NCBI GenBank assembly: GCA_028716025.1
Contig: JAQUQP010000001.1
Coordinates: 4,228 to 68,227 of the forward strand
Direction of reading: 5' to 3'
DNA length: 64,000 nt
Source of the DNA: a bacterium
GTDB taxonomy: Bacteria > UBA6262
The translations under genes were made by a program, and so were the position numbers. Positions 63,469 to 64,000 of this stretch are shown here, in pieces. The number at the start of each line of letters is the position of its first letter. Position 1 is the first letter of the stretch. The notes beneath the pieces are model-generated. The model did no database searches. It saw only the letters and a program-made list of their open reading frames with translations, and was not told the origin of the DNA.

Positions 63469-64000
63469 TTGGCTGGAATAAGACCTTCCTTTTCTACTAA
63501 AACCTGGCCTTCCTGGGAAAGCACAAAGGTTATAAAATCCTTAACTTGTCCGGTTGGCTGCCCTTTGGTGACAAACAGGAAAGGACGAACCAGTTTATAG
63601 CTCTTAGTTATTATATTTTCATCAGTAGCAGTAACGTTATCTAATTTTAAGGCTTTTACTTTATCATTCACCAAGCCTAAAGAAATATACCCCATGGCAT
63701 GGGGATCACCAGAGATTATTTCCCTGACCGCGCCATTGGAATCCTGGACAATAGCCCATTTGCAAATACGGGTTTTCCCCATGACCATATCCTGGAACGC
63801 GCCACGGGTTCCGGAGCCTTCCTCGCGCGTAACCACCGTGATCGGCCGGTCAATACCACCGACTTCTTTCCAGTTCAGGATGGTTCCGGCAAAGATGCCT
63901 TTCAACTGGGCCATGGACAAGTTATTAACTGGATTGGAGGGATGTACTATTACCGCCAATCCATCACGGGCTACCACAATTTCATTTAAGTCTTTTTCTT
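63465..64000 (-). CDS. pstS: Phosphate-binding protein PstS (partial, N-terminus beyond window)
   Basis: The 178 C-terminal codons of a phosphate-binding protein, open to the window edge. ARDGLAVIVHPSNPVNNLSMAQLKGIF, the phosphate-contacting TREEGSGTRGAFQDMVMG and DPHAMGYISLG are typical. It captures phosphate for PstCA. The signal peptide and any Pho-type promoter lie outside the window. Confidence 0.93.
   Translation of the reverse strand, partial: EKDLNEIVVARDGLAVIVHPSNPVNNLSMAQLKGIFAGTILNWKEVGGIDRPITVVTREEGSGTRGAFQDMVMGKTRICKWAIVQDSNGAVREIISGDPHAMGYISLGLVNDKVKALKLDNVTATDENIITKSYKLVRPFLFVTKGQPTGQVKDFITFVLSQEGQVLVEKEGLIPAK

Overview
The window reads as one stretch of chromosome from an uncultured, probably anaerobic, diderm bacterium. 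Evidence for a diderm envelope: a TolC-type outer-membrane channel with a complete RND efflux system, several lipoproteins of the LPP20/CsgG/FlgT type, two periplasmic PpiC-type foldases and an M23 endopeptidase. Evidence for an anaerobic or sulfidic life: the two-gene DUF39/NIL-ferredoxin route to homocysteine, a ferritin-like/flavoprotein pair and many Fe-S proteins. Codon use is AT-leaning, with frequent GTG/TTG starts. Family content and the intergenic repeats recall candidate phyla such as Omnitrophota or WOR-1-type lineages, but no rRNA or ribosomal protein gene is present, so this placement is only a guess.

Layout. 0-5 kb: ferritin-like protein, FAD oxidoreductase, YHS-HMA copper P-type ATPase, HEAT-repeat protein. 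5-9.3 kb: overlapping genes for endonuclease III, a stand-alone LigD phosphoesterase domain, MnmA, a CDF cation exporter and LarE. 9.4-16.8 kb: a GAF/HD-GYP regulator divergent from two tandem solute-binding-protein paralogues that lack signal peptides, then CsgG-, FlgT- and LPP20-like lipoproteins and an M23 peptidase. 16.9-23.8 kb: PQQ-type propeller, ThDP enzyme overlapping a sensor kinase, a predicted small RNA, a GH57-like protein. 23.8-35.2 kb: coupled HEAT / HD-GYP / HEAT / AMP-ligase / mfd genes and two PpiC isomerases. 35.4-38.9 kb: pdxA, rsmA, a sensor kinase and an IscU-type scaffold. 39-48.8 kb: a sulfur amino-acid island. 48.9-55.5 kb: a CsoR-controlled CusCBA-type operon ending near a YHS-cupredoxin (CuA-like) protein. 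55.6-58.8 kb: IscR-like regulator, IscS, Nfu domain, a 23-residue peptide ORF and nadA. 58.8-64 kb, minus strand: a membrane protein and phoU-pstB-pstB-pstA-pstC-pstS, with pstS cut by the window end.

The genes fall into working modules. Sulfur: HcyS/HcyF-type homocysteine synthesis, MetX-MetW-MetY, two cysteine synthases, a CBS-domain beta-synthase and a gamma-synthase/lyase, with an Rrf2 regulator in the middle and a shared promoter motif (around TAGATAGAGAT) at three sites. Metals: a copper ATPase at one end and an RND exporter under CsoR at the other, both accompanied by YHS domains. Fe-S: IscU, IscS, Nfu and an IscR-like regulator in two places.

The most unusual features lie between genes. 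Many gaps hold imperfect palindromes built from one repeated short word (at least five vocabularies). Two gaps hold 240-270 bp hairpin-rich elements with terminal inverted repeats and paired compensatory changes; a third gap has similar architecture. Three genes have consensus-like promoters whose -10 box sits 6-9 nt before the ATG with no ribosome binding site, predicting leaderless mRNAs. No tRNA, rRNA, CRISPR array or recognisable transposase was found.
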